Of a stretch of 55,858 bases of DNA, positions 48,001 to 55,746 are shown in pieces. The DNA lies in contig NZ_WYCT01000007.1 in the NCBI RefSeq assembly GCF_011008945.1, positions 1-55,858 of the forward strand, in the 5' to 3' direction. This stretch comes from Streptomyces harenosi (lineage in GTDB: Bacteria; Actinomycetota; Actinomycetes; Streptomycetales; Streptomycetaceae). Within the stretch, counting starts at the first letter, position 1. Each line of letters opens with the position of its first letter. The translations under genes were made by a program, and so were the position numbers. The notes under the pieces were generated by a model. It was not told where the DNA came from. It made no database searches and saw only the letters and a list, made by a program, of their open reading frames with translations.

Positions 48001-48289
48001 GCACACGGCGACCGTCGCACCGGCCCGCATCCTCGGGGTGGACGCGCATCTGGGCACGGTCGAGGAGGGCAAGATCGCCGACCTCGTCGTCGTCGACGGT
48101 GACCCCTTCGACGACTTCGACACCCTCGTACGGACCGATGCGGTGCTGACCGGCGGCACGGTGCGCGAGCGGTCCGCTCTGCTCGCCGCCTTCCCGGAGC
48201 GCGCGGCGCGCTCCGGCGACCGTGCCGCACGAGAGCGGTGGCTCGCCGTCTCCCGGGCCATGCGGCACGACACCTGCTGCGGGAGCTGA
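45083..48289 (+). CDS. Tat-exported beta-propeller plus amidohydrolase
   Basis: 1068 aa. A Tat signal, TRRSVLQTATAAGVALGPLAG, ends near AEAAAAG. Residues about 60-620 contain TolB/WD40-like repeats (many W-SPDG or W-TPDG units), a beta-propeller. Residues about 650-1050 form an amidohydrolase: THTHPWQY (metal HxH), WDFVKTYVRAG (possible carboxylated Lys), GSHLASYG and GHAISAT (His ligands) and GTDAPL (Asp). It likely cleaves an amide or peptide outside the cell. AGGAGG precedes the ATG, 111 nt after the ABC operon. It may activate or degrade the cluster product, analogous to extracellular release of dipeptide antimetabolites. Confidence 0.87.
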   Translation: MTTTGTRPGHPPHDPLPAGPTRRSVLQTATAAGVALGPLAGVPAAEAAAAGTSPVLLTFSAATNGSASLAPSGGGFVAEVQGVLWSFPPGGGDAVALTPPDLEPTRPVHSPDGEHLAVCAYRGGAFHIWLLRADGSGLRPLTDGPWDDRGPSWSPDGTRIAFASERGGSSVLGSHYRVWTVDVRTGELTRITGLPGQDGQDGDGPAEDFDPVWSPDGTRVLFVRGRFAGGALTSREILSVPADGKGPVRAVHREKAEGNIMVPAVSPQGRLAYLRTTAASDEPHASCTLVVDGEDLPVAGDVLPVPVRWTPEGRLLVNVDGRFHLLTPGGTARSELPFLVRLPLSRPRYRTKRYELDSRRVRPVRGIHLPALSPDGDRIAFAALDSLWIAPVSGAAPPRRIVRAAPTHYVQAPVWTPDGKAVLYADDRDGTYAIRRHETATGEETVLATGGRIHPALSADATRLACLDMSGNLVVRDLREGVERTLAAPLAGGGLPGRPSWSPDGRHIALCDRNRLSHRFREGYNVIRVIDTGTGTSRLHAVAPHTSISDRYDSGPVWSPDGRAMAVVCESALWVLPVAADGTPRGAARRVTDEPADHPSWAGDSRTLLYLSSGKLRLLDVRGGAPRTVPLALDYRRPAPADVVVHAGALWDGTGETVRHDVDVVVRGGRVAGVEPHRPRRRAGRVVDASDRTVLPGLWDTHTHPWQYTYGGRQSVLQLAYGITSAVSFGGFAYEQARIREATAAGLLAGPRLFTTGELLDGSRVAYTMGRAHRTEEGLQRSLSRGVALEWDFVKTYVRAGQRFMAQAARFAHETLGVRAGSHLASYGILSGQDLTTHLYATQRLEYGHAISATGHAYQDVTEIYGSGRFRLVATPFSASPLLGDAPELAREERVTRLMPPWDVELVRQLAARPPSEAELVTLSTEVANYRRILEAGGLIALGTDAPLLPVGLQLHMALRGLHRYGLSPAQALHTATVAPARILGVDAHLGTVEEGKIADLVVVDGDPFDDFDTLVRTDAVLTGGTVRERSALLAAFPERAARSGDRAARERWLAVSRAMRHDTCCGS

Positions 48290-48429
48290 CCGCCCGGGTG
48301 CACCACTGCCGCACCCCGGTCGGCACCCGGAGCGCGTCGGCCGCCGGACGTGGCGCCGAGGCGGTGCGCGCGGCCCCGGTGGGCCGGCCGGGTGGTGGCC
48401 GGCCCCCGGTGTGCGGGTGTCGGTGGGTG

Positions 48430-48558
48430 TCACAGGCAGAGGACGGTGCTGGCCTGGCTCTGGCAGTTGAACAGGCTGAGACTGAACGCGGCGTCGGCTT
48501 CGGCCTCGCGGCTCTGCTCGTCGTCGTCTTCCAGGTTCTGCAGGTCGAGGAGGACCAT
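48430..48558 (-). CDS. Class III lanthipeptide precursor (SapB/RamS-like), 42 aa
   Basis: The leader contains LLDLQNLE, the helix motif recognised by class III synthetases, and is very acidic. The core is Ser/Cys-rich. S34-x2-S37-x3-C41 is the canonical labionin or lanthionine pattern. The first motif has Ser26, Ser28 and Cys32, giving S-x1-S-x3-C instead of S-x2-S-x3-C. It lies 50 nt downstream of the LanKC gene on the same strand, the same order as ramC-ramS. AAGGAAAACGCC precedes the ATG. Confidence 0.92.
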   Translation of the reverse strand: MVLLDLQNLEDDDEQSREAEADAAFSLSLFNCQSQASTVLCL

Positions 48559-48608
48559 GGCGTTTTCCTTTCGTCGTGTCCTGGGGTGCAGGACCGGGGT
48601 TCGCGGCC

Positions 48609-51320
48609 TCACGGGTGCGGGGCCGGCGCCGGGGTGTTCCGAGGTGGTGGCAGGAACGGGAGTCGGGCCGGAGGGCTGCCGTGGGCCGAGGCGAGGGCCA
48701 GCAGGCAGCCCGCGGTTCCGGTGGCGAGGTCCATGGACAGCCGCATGATCTGGTGGCCGGGGAAGGCCGTGTGGCCCCGGTGGTGCATGCGGTACCAGCC
48801 CAGGGCCGCCGTCTGGCGGGCGAGGGCGTCGGGAGGCAGGCCGGGGGTGGTGGTCCGGGCGAGGTACCAGACCATGCCGGCGACGCCCTGGAACAGTCCG
48901 GGCTGGATGTAGAAGCGGGAGAGGGCGGCGAGCAGGATGCCGCGGCGGGCCGCCGCCAGTTCGCCGCGGTTCCCGGGGGCGAGGGTGAGGTAGTCGTCCA
49001 GGACGGCGCCGATGCCGACGCTGCCGGCGCCGAGGTAGGGCATGGTGCGCCAGCCCTCGTCCACCAGGAGGGCGCCACCGGCGCCCGGCACGCACCGGGC
49101 GAGGTCCAGGCGCAGCGCGCGGCCGGCGAGGTCGAGGAGGGCGCGGTCGCGGGTGCGTTCGTACAGCCGCAGGAAGAACAGGGCCCACCCGGTGGCGCCG
49201 TGCAGCAGCCCGGCCCGTCTGCGGGTGGGCCCGTCGTGCCGCTCGGCCGCCGTCAGCCGGCCGGCGAGGAGCTGCGCGGCGGCGACGGCGTGGTCGTGGA
49301 AGAGGCGCTCGCCGGTGACGCGGGCCAAGTGGTCCAGGACGAGGCCGATGCCGGACACCCCGCCGTACAGGTCCGGGGACAGCCGCTGCCACTCCTCGCC
49401 GAGCAGGACCTCGGCGAGGTCCAGGGCGCGTTGGTGATGGCCGAGGCGGTCGAGCGTGAGGACGACGCCCGCCAGGCCGTCGTACAGGCCGGGCGGCATG
49501 CGCGGTGGCAGCGGATCGGTGTGGTCGAGCAGCCATTGCTCGCCGGTCTCGTACCGGGCGGCGCCCGCCTCGGCCAGGGCATGGAGGACGCCCGCGGCGC
49601 CGTGGGCCAGGCCGAGTCCGCCGCCGTCGGTGAACTGGGCGATGTCACCGGGGAAGAGCCGGTCGTCGCGTTCGGGGGTGGCCGAGACGAGGAGGGCGCG
49701 CACCATCGAGTCCCGGCTGCGCGGCCAGTCGCCCGGTGCGGGCAGCCGGTCGGACCACCGGCCGCGAGCCGTGTCCCCGGGGCGGGCGGAGGGTGCCGTG
49801 GGCGGCGGCGCGGCGGACACCTTGGGCAGGGCGCGCTCCTCGGGCAGGGCGGCGCGCGGTACCGGGGCCCCGTCCCGTGCTCCGGGCTCGCGCGTGATCT
49901 CGGCCACGGCGTCGGCCAAGAACGCCTCGGGCACGTCCGGAAAGTGCTCGGCGACGATCTCCGCGAGGTGCTGCGCCTTGCCCCGGTCGAGGGACAGGAG
50001 CGTGGTGACCGGCAGGAACAGCGCCAGCTTCAGACAGGCCAGCGCATAGTGGTCCACCTCCACGCCGGCACGGTCCGGCGGTGCGACGAAGCCCGGATGG
50101 GCGACGACCTGGCGGCCGCGCTCGGTGGCGAGGGTGGCGGCCTCGAAGTCGATCAGGGACACGGTCCGTTCGTCCGGACCCACCATGATGTTGAACATGT
50201 GCAGATCGTTGAAGCACACCCCCCGGCCGTGCAGCGCGGCCACCGCTTCCTCCACGCCGCGGTGGATCCCCAGGGCCCAGGCCGTGTAGCGGGCGGCGGC
50301 TCGGGGGTCGGCGGCGGACGTCAGCAGCGGATGGCGCCGGGCGAGAACCGAGTTGAGGGCACGGCCCTCGATGAACTCCATGACCAGGAAACGGTGGTCG
50401 CCGACGGTGAACCAGTCCCGCACAGCCGGGGCGACCCCGGCTCCGTCCAGCCGTTCCAGAGCCGCCCTCTCGCGTTCCAGGCGGGCCACGGCGTCGGAAC
50501 CGTCGACGGCGAGCCCGGCATGCGCGCGGGCCTCCTTCAGGACCACCGTCCGCCCGTCGCGGGTGTCGGCAGCCCGGTAGACGCCGCCGCCGTTGGAGTA
50601 GTGCAGCGCCTTCTCGACCCGGTACGGCCGACCGGTGAGGGTGGTGGCGTCGCGGGCGGCCCTGTGTGGTTCGAGGAAGGACGGCAGGGTCACCCACGCC
50701 GGGACGTGGAACACCGGCGCCCGGTGGTCGGGGACGAGACGTCCCTCGCCGTCCTCGATCGCCGTGACCAGATCACCGCGCTCGTTCTCGCAGTACCGGG
50801 CGGCGAAGGCGCCGTAGCGGACGTACAGCGGGCCCTCCTCCCAGCGCAGATCGGTGAGGATGTACGGGCCCGGACGGCCGCCGATGACCGCGTGCAGCCC
50901 GGTGAGGATCGCGTGCAGCTGGTCCTCGTCGGCCGGATAGAGGGTGATGAACTTGCCGCTGCCGTCGCGGGAGGCGTACTTGCCGTTGCGCAGGTGCAAC
51001 TGGTGCGCCGTGGGGACGAACTTGAACGGGATCGCCCTGGGAACGCAGTACTCCCACACGTCACCGGCGGTCTCCTCCGCACCCGCGACCGTGGACGAGA
51101 CGTGGATCTTCCAGCCCTGCGCCGGCCGCTCGCGCGCGCCCACCACGGTCCGGCCCGGGACGAGATGCAGCCAGTCCCCGCTGCTCGACGCCGCCCACCC
51201 GTAGGGAACGGGACGCCGGGCCACCGCGAAGAACGCCTGGTCCCCGGGGTCGGCCGACCGGTCCGGCCGCTCGTAGAACCGGCCATCCGTCAGGCAGTAA
51301 GCCGCATACCGGTTGTCCAT
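48609..51320 (-). CDS. Class III lanthionine synthetase (LanKC)
   Basis: 903 aa with three domains: phosphoSer/Thr lyase (1-210), Ser/Thr kinase (about 232-500) and LanC-like cyclase (about 540-895). In the kinase, SNGGGVY is the Gly loop, Lys262 in VLKEA, catalytic NDLHMFN at 371-377 and DFEAA with Asp391. The cyclase has HGATGW and GAGSVGIG but no zinc Cys-Cys-His set, which defines class III rather than class IV. It phosphorylates, eliminates and cyclises Ser/Cys residues of the precursor encoded just downstream. GAGGAGCTCGG precedes the ATG. No dedicated ABC exporter or RamR-type regulator is adjacent. Confidence 0.95.
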   Translation of the reverse strand: MDNRYAAYCLTDGRFYERPDRSADPGDQAFFAVARRPVPYGWAASSSGDWLHLVPGRTVVGARERPAQGWKIHVSSTVAGAEETAGDVWEYCVPRAIPFKFVPTAHQLHLRNGKYASRDGSGKFITLYPADEDQLHAILTGLHAVIGGRPGPYILTDLRWEEGPLYVRYGAFAARYCENERGDLVTAIEDGEGRLVPDHRAPVFHVPAWVTLPSFLEPHRAARDATTLTGRPYRVEKALHYSNGGGVYRAADTRDGRTVVLKEARAHAGLAVDGSDAVARLERERAALERLDGAGVAPAVRDWFTVGDHRFLVMEFIEGRALNSVLARRHPLLTSAADPRAAARYTAWALGIHRGVEEAVAALHGRGVCFNDLHMFNIMVGPDERTVSLIDFEAATLATERGRQVVAHPGFVAPPDRAGVEVDHYALACLKLALFLPVTTLLSLDRGKAQHLAEIVAEHFPDVPEAFLADAVAEITREPGARDGAPVPRAALPEERALPKVSAAPPPTAPSARPGDTARGRWSDRLPAPGDWPRSRDSMVRALLVSATPERDDRLFPGDIAQFTDGGGLGLAHGAAGVLHALAEAGAARYETGEQWLLDHTDPLPPRMPPGLYDGLAGVVLTLDRLGHHQRALDLAEVLLGEEWQRLSPDLYGGVSGIGLVLDHLARVTGERLFHDHAVAAAQLLAGRLTAAERHDGPTRRRAGLLHGATGWALFFLRLYERTRDRALLDLAGRALRLDLARCVPGAGGALLVDEGWRTMPYLGAGSVGIGAVLDDYLTLAPGNRGELAAARRGILLAALSRFYIQPGLFQGVAGMVWYLARTTTPGLPPDALARQTAALGWYRMHHRGHTAFPGHQIMRLSMDLATGTAGCLLALASAHGSPPARLPFLPPPRNTPAPAPHP

Positions 51321-51734
51321 CCGAGCTCCTCACCCATACCCGGCGGGTGAAGCAGCGGCACATCACCGGCCACCCCACACCACCTGCATCTGGGATAGCA
51401 GCGCCCCCACCGGAGCGAACAGCGGTACAGGACAGGCGTAAGGCAGCGAGAAAACGCGCACGCGACTGCGGACCGGCCTTGCGTCCCCCGGCGTGAAGGA
51501 CGGCTCCGTGCGCGCACCGGGTACGCGACATGTCCACCCGCAGGGATGGTTTCACGGTCCGGCGCCTCCGCGCCGCCCGCACCGGGACAGCCACCCGCAT
51601 GAGCGCGCAGCCCGGCGACACGGCACGCCCGGCAGCCAGGCGGGGAGGCGCGAGGGCCGGGGTGGCCCGGGGCCGTCGCGGCGCGCGGACGAGTGCCCGC
51701 GCGCCGGGCGGGGCGACGGCTCGTGGCCGGCCGG
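51321..51734. other. Intergenic upstream of LanKC
   Basis: The 414 bp between the LanKC start and the stop of the DUF1906 gene. It includes the LanKC ribosome site and, presumably, promoter. Bases 51390-51470 are less GC-rich than average. The ORFs present are low-complexity, and I support no gene. Confidence 0.5.
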
Positions 51735-52565
51735 TCAGCCGATGATGGCGACCGGGGCGTCCCAGGCGTTGCGGTCGACGGTGATGGTGTGACCGCCGCG
51801 GGTCTCCTTGCTGTTGGCCTTGTACTGGTGGCCGCGGCTGTGGTCGGTGTACAGCTTCGGGTCCCAGGGCCAGTCCGCCGTGGTGGTCTGCCGGCCGTTC
51901 CACAGGGCGTACCAGAGGTTGCCCGGCAGGTTGGTGCGGTCCTTGGCGGTGGCGACCGCCTTGGCACTGGAGCTGCTGAAGCCGTAGAGGCCGGCGCGGT
52001 AGGTCTTGGCGCGCAGGGTCTTGGTGAAGGACCGCACGTAGGTGAGGGTGGCGTCGTTGCACGCCTTGTCGGCGATGTCGTACGACTCCATGTTGAGGTA
52101 GATGGGGCTGCCGGCCTTCATGCCGAGCGCCGCGGCCTTCGCGATCGCGTCGTTGGCGTTGCTCACCCCCACCGAGGCCGCGGTGGCCGCGGTGAACCGC
52201 TCCTTGTTCCTGCTCTTCTGGCAGGGCGGCTGGGCGCCGACGTACAGGGGGATGATTCGCCAGCCGAGCGTGTGGACCGACTTCACCCAGGACCTGGTCA
52301 GGTTGGGCTGGGCGCAGCCGCGGTTCCTGCCACCGACGTAGACCGCGACGCCCCCGTAGTACGCGTCCTTCTTCCACGCCTTCATCGCGGTGAGCGAGGG
52401 CGCCGTGCAGGTGTCGAACGCCCGGCCCGTGTAGGTCTTCTGCGCCGGCCACGCGGAGGCGGCCATCGAGGTCTGCGCCGCGACCCCGGCGCCGCCCACG
52501 ACGACGGCACCCGCCGCGGTCAGGGCGATGTAACGGTTCTTCCTGGACAACCGGTGCTTGGGCAT
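51735..52565 (-). CDS. Secreted DUF1906 (glycoside-hydrolase-like) protein
   Basis: 276 aa. A Sec signal (KHRLSRKNRYIALTAAGAVV) has a probable cleavage after ASA near residue 38. The mature part begins TGRAFDTCTAPSLTAMKAWKK and holds VAVYVGGRNRGCAQPNLT, GWRIIPLYVGAQPPC, IYLNMESYDI and LYGFSSSSAK, the TIM-barrel features of DUF1906 proteins. These resemble GH25-like wall hydrolases and Rv2525c. A cell-wall role is likely. ATG 52563-52565 is chosen over the one 12 nt earlier because it directly starts the basic signal region. Confidence 0.88.
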   Translation of the reverse strand: MPKHRLSRKNRYIALTAAGAVVVGGAGVAAQTSMAASAWPAQKTYTGRAFDTCTAPSLTAMKAWKKDAYYGGVAVYVGGRNRGCAQPNLTRSWVKSVHTLGWRIIPLYVGAQPPCQKSRNKERFTAATAASVGVSNANDAIAKAAALGMKAGSPIYLNMESYDIADKACNDATLTYVRSFTKTLRAKTYRAGLYGFSSSSAKAVATAKDRTNLPGNLWYALWNGRQTTTADWPWDPKLYTDHSRGHQYKANSKETRGGHTITVDRNAWDAPVAIIG

Positions 52566-52694
52566 TCCCCACCCCATGTGCCACGTCTCATCGGCTCCGG
52601 TCCTCCGGAGCCCGCCTACCCTACCTAGGGACCGGGGGGCCCGGTGGGGCCGGGTGGTGCGGAGGAAGACGTGGGCGGCCCGGGCCCGTCGCCC

Positions 52695-53360
52695 TCAGCG
52701 GACGCGGCGGTAGGTGATCTGCTCGGTGGGGCACTCGGCGGCCATGGCGACCAGCGCGTCCAGCTCGGCCCGGTCGACGGACATGCCCCAGCGGGACTTC
52801 ACCGCCGCCCACTCGGCGAGGTACCGGCAGTCGGCGCTGTCGTCCCAGGGCTCCCACTGGGCGGGGTCCTTGTCGCCGCGGGCGCGGACCTCGGTGGCGG
52901 CGACCGCGACCAGGGTGCGCGGGTCCTCCGTCTCGTTCGCGTACGCCTGCCGTTCCTCCGCGCTCCACTGGCTCGCCCCGCTGTCCCAGCTCTCCGCGAG
53001 CGGCACCAACTGGGTCACGTCGAGGCCGCGGACCGTCGTGTAGTCCCTCTTGTCGAAGTAGGAGTGCCACACGCCGCCGACGATCGCGGTGCAGCGCGCG
53101 TCGACGTCCGGCGGGGTCGTCGCCTCCTGGAGCAGGACGTCGGCCCGGGTGTTGCAGCCGTCCTGGTCCTCGTCGGTCCAGTGGCTGAACAGCGCCTTGT
53201 CGTAACCGGTGCGGTCCTCGGGGGCCACCGGCAGGCTCGTGACGGCCTGCTCCACGGTGACGGTGACCGTCGGGCCCGGTGCGGCCGAGGCCGGGGCCGC
53301 GGGGGGCAGTGCGGCGAGAGCGGCGGCGAGCGTGACGTACAGAGCAATGAGCCTGCGCAT
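52695..53360 (-). CDS. Secreted HNH/DUF1524-family protein with degenerate catalytic motif
   Basis: 221 aa. A signal peptide (RRLIALYVTLAAALAALP, cleavage near ASA) precedes a DUF1524/GmrSD-like nuclease fold: DGCNTRADVLLQEA, LDVTQLVPLAESWDSGASQWS and ERQAYANE. Secreted Streptomyces relatives read LD-x-DH-(V/M)-VPLAE, where Asp-His is the HNH catalytic start; here it is Thr-Gln. The later conserved Asp/Trp/Tyr residues remain. It is probably inactive as a nuclease or has shifted function. AAGGA lies 7 nt before the ATG at 53358-53360. Confidence 0.83.
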   Translation of the reverse strand: MRRLIALYVTLAAALAALPPAAPASAAPGPTVTVTVEQAVTSLPVAPEDRTGYDKALFSHWTDEDQDGCNTRADVLLQEATTPPDVDARCTAIVGGVWHSYFDKRDYTTVRGLDVTQLVPLAESWDSGASQWSAEERQAYANETEDPRTLVAVAATEVRARGDKDPAQWEPWDDSADCRYLAEWAAVKSRWGMSVDRAELDALVAMAAECPTEQITYRRVR

Positions 53361-53578
53361 ACGGGGTCCTTCCACTCCGGGAGCGGGCCCTTCCTAATCG
53401 ACGGGGCCGGACGGCACGCCGTGGTTCCGGGCAAACCACTCGATGGACTGGAGCCGCGCCGCGCCGCGCGGTGCCGGGAGGCTTCCGTCCGTCGCGTCGG
53501 TCATCGGCGAGGTCATGCGCCGGCCGGCGCCGACGGGCTGATCGAGGGGCCGGTCCTGCGTCTCGTCGGAGAGTTCGA

Positions 53579-54346
53579 TCAGACGGTGGGCGGACGCACG
53601 GTGTGCCGGACCCACACGTTGGGCTCGACGTAGACGGCTCGGTCGTGCGCGGTGTCGCAGTGCACCGGGACGAGGGCGCCCGGTACCTCGATGTCACCGT
53701 CCTGGTCGAAGGGCAGGCCCGTCCACCGCCGCCACTGGGCCGGCGAGCCGCTGACCGTCATCGAGGCCGGGGCGATCTTCTGGATGGTGCCACCGGCCTT
53801 GACGTGTACTCGGAGCCAGGGGTCGGCCGGGAGTCCGTCGGCGCCCTGCCGCCGGATGTAGTCGGTCATGGTGACGTGCGGTTCGAGGTGCTTGGCCGTG
53901 GGCCGGACCGGGGCCAGCAGCACGCGGTGCCCCTGCCGGCCGGCCGCGTCCCGCAGCGCGGCCAGCATCCGGTAGGACAGGCCGCGGCCGAGGTACCCGG
54001 TATCCACCGTGATCTCCAACGCGCTGACCGCCGTCGGTGAGTGCCCGCGGTGCCGGTCGCGGAAGGCCCAGACGAGTACCTGGTCCCAGCCCTTGTCCGG
54101 CGTCTCCTCACGGCCGTCCGAGTGGGCGTCGAACGGCACGCTCAGCCCACGGGCGACGACGCGGTCGCCCTCCGTCGCCACCACGCAGTAGTGGGGGAAG
54201 TCCTCGGCCACCCGGCTCAGCAGGGCTTCGGCGACCGGGTCGTGCGGGATGAAGGCCGGCCAGGTGTCAGTGATCTCGTAGATGCGGGAGAGCAGCGACG
54301 GACGGTCGGCGAGGGGGGTGATCACGATGCGGTCCAGCTCTGTCAC
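53579..54346 (-). CDS. GNAT-like acetyltransferase
   Basis: 255 aa. The GNAT core is SALEITVDTGYLGRGLSYRMLAALRDAAGRQGHRVLLAPVRP, with the acetyl-CoA loop GYLGRGLS. About 100 further residues follow, including MTDYIRRQGADGLPADPWLRVHVKAGG. The substrate is not deducible. GTG 54344-54346 (VTELDRIV) begins the conserved part; the upstream frame is low-complexity. No operon partner. Confidence 0.78.
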   Translation of the reverse strand: MTELDRIVITPLADRPSLLSRIYEITDTWPAFIPHDPVAEALLSRVAEDFPHYCVVATEGDRVVARGLSVPFDAHSDGREETPDKGWDQVLVWAFRDRHRGHSPTAVSALEITVDTGYLGRGLSYRMLAALRDAAGRQGHRVLLAPVRPTAKHLEPHVTMTDYIRRQGADGLPADPWLRVHVKAGGTIQKIAPASMTVSGSPAQWRRWTGLPFDQDGDIEVPGALVPVHCDTAHDRAVYVEPNVWVRHTVRPPTV

Positions 54347-54515
54347 AGGGGGACCCTGCCACGGGACACCCCTCCCGGCCAGCGATTTTCTGCCAGAGGA
54401 CCCCCGGGTCCGCGGCCCCGGTTTACCCGCCGGGCCGATGAGCCATGCTCCAGGCGACCGCGGGAGACCCCGCTGAGGCAGCGGCGCCGTGAGCGCCGCA
54501 GGAGAGGGGAGAACG

Positions 54516-54845
54516 ATGCGCTTACCCAGCGTGATGGCCGCCTGTACGTCGGCCGCGGCCCTGGTCGTCCTCGCCGGAGGGCCCGCCCTCGCCGGGACCG
54601 TCACCACCGGTTCGGCGTCCCCCACGGGAGCCACCTGCACCACCTACATCGCCCTGGAGACCCTGAACATCCGCTCGAGTCCCTCGACGACGGCGACCGT
54701 GGTGGGAACCCTGGCGCAGGGAGCGAAGGTGTGCGGGAGCACGGTCCAGGGCGGTTCCTACAGCGCGTGCGGCGTCAAATTCAGCTCGACCTGGGTGGTG
54801 ATCGCCAAGGCGAAGTACGTCGCCAGGTCGTGCCTGAAGGGCTAG
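54516..54845 (+). CDS. Secreted SH3-like (SH3b) small protein with TTA codon
   Basis: 109 aa. A signal peptide (LPSVMAACTSAAALVVLAGG, cleavage near ALA-GT) is followed by a bacterial SH3 fold with LETLNIRSSPSTTATVVGTLAQGAKV and a C-terminal VVIAKAKYVARSCL. Four Cys in the mature part suggest disulphides. Such domains bind cell-wall material. Codon 3 (54522-54524) is TTA, so translation probably depends on the bldA tRNA and sporulation-phase expression. GGAGAGGGG lies ahead of the ATG. Confidence 0.88.
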   Translation: MRLPSVMAACTSAAALVVLAGGPALAGTVTTGSASPTGATCTTYIALETLNIRSSPSTTATVVGTLAQGAKVCGSTVQGGSYSACGVKFSSTWVVIAKAKYVARSCLKG

Positions 54846-55002
54846 GGGTGACGGCGGACGGCGCTGGTCACGGTCGCTGACGGGGGATCGCGGCCGGCAC
54901 GGTCGCCCCGTGCGCGGGGCGGTGGCCGGTGGCTTCGACGGTGCCGGAATCCGCCGTGCCGGCTCGGGGCGGTCCGCGTGGAGCTTCGCACGCTCACAGG
55001 TC

Positions 55003-55036
55003 AGGGCCGGTTCCGGAGGTGTCCGGAACCGGCCCT
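55003..55036. repeat. Third copy of the tRNA-Pro terminator hairpin, without a tRNA
   Basis: AGGGCCGGTTCCGGA (55003-55017) pairs perfectly with 55022-55036 over the loop GGTG. It is flanked by CACAGGTC and TTGATCATGT, almost the same flanks as the hairpins at 1046 and 25343. There is no tRNA beside it; it lies 158 nt after the SH3 gene. The rest of the 371-bp gap (54846-55216) contains no supported gene. Confidence 0.85.
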
Positions 55037-55216
55037 TGATCATGTCTCGCGGAGGCTGGTCGAAGGCGGCGTCCGGCCGGGTGGCGGGGGAGGGACGTGA
55101 GACGCCGCGGCGTGCCGCCGGACTCCGCGGCGGCGACGCCCGGCGGCACCGGGTGGGCAGTGCGCACCGCGGTCGGACAAAATAGGGCAAACGTCCGCGA
55201 GCGGGGAGGTCCGGTG

Positions 55217-55746
55217 ATGTCCGACAGGGACGACAACGACGCGGCGGCGTCCTTCGCGGAGCGCGACCCGTACGACGCCGGGGCCGAGGACACCGACGAG
55301 TACCCCGGCGAGGACGCCGACGAGTACCCCGGCGAGGACACCGACGAGCACTTCGGCGAGGACGCCGACGACTACACCGGACCCGAGCCGTACGACGAGG
55401 AGCCGGAACCCTACCGGGTGGGCCCCGGGGCCGCCGTCGCCGCGCGGGGCGGGGACCCGGACGTCTTCCTCGACGTACCCCTGCTGAAGGTCGACGAGAT
55501 CGACCTGGACGTCGAGAACCTGCGGGCACACGTGTCCCTCCAGGCCGAGGTGCTGGATCTGCTGCGGCTGAACGTGGGCGCCGACGTCCTTCTCGGCCGG
55601 GTGCACCTGGGGATCTCGGGGGTGGAGGCGCAGGCCCAGCTCAGGGTGCGTCTGGACAATGTCTCGACGATCATCGACCGGGTGCTCACGACGCTCGACC
55701 GCAACCCCGAGCTGCTGCGTGAGCTGGCGCGGGGGCTCGGGTCCGC
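55217..55746 (+). CDS. Conserved actinobacterial protein with acidic repeats, 3' truncated by contig end
   Basis: At least 176 residues, with the real sequence ending at the adapter. The N-terminal third is very acidic with four 8-residue repeats of the form D-A/T-D-E-Y-P-G-E. The C-terminal part (VFLDVPLLKVDEIDLDVENL, RAHVSLQAEVLDLLRLNVGA, IIDRVLTTLDRNPELL) matches a conserved amphipathic actinobacterial family I know only as hypothetical, possibly membrane- or granule-associated. The ATG at 55217 follows GGGAGG. Residues after about 176 in any translation are adapter. Confidence 0.75.
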
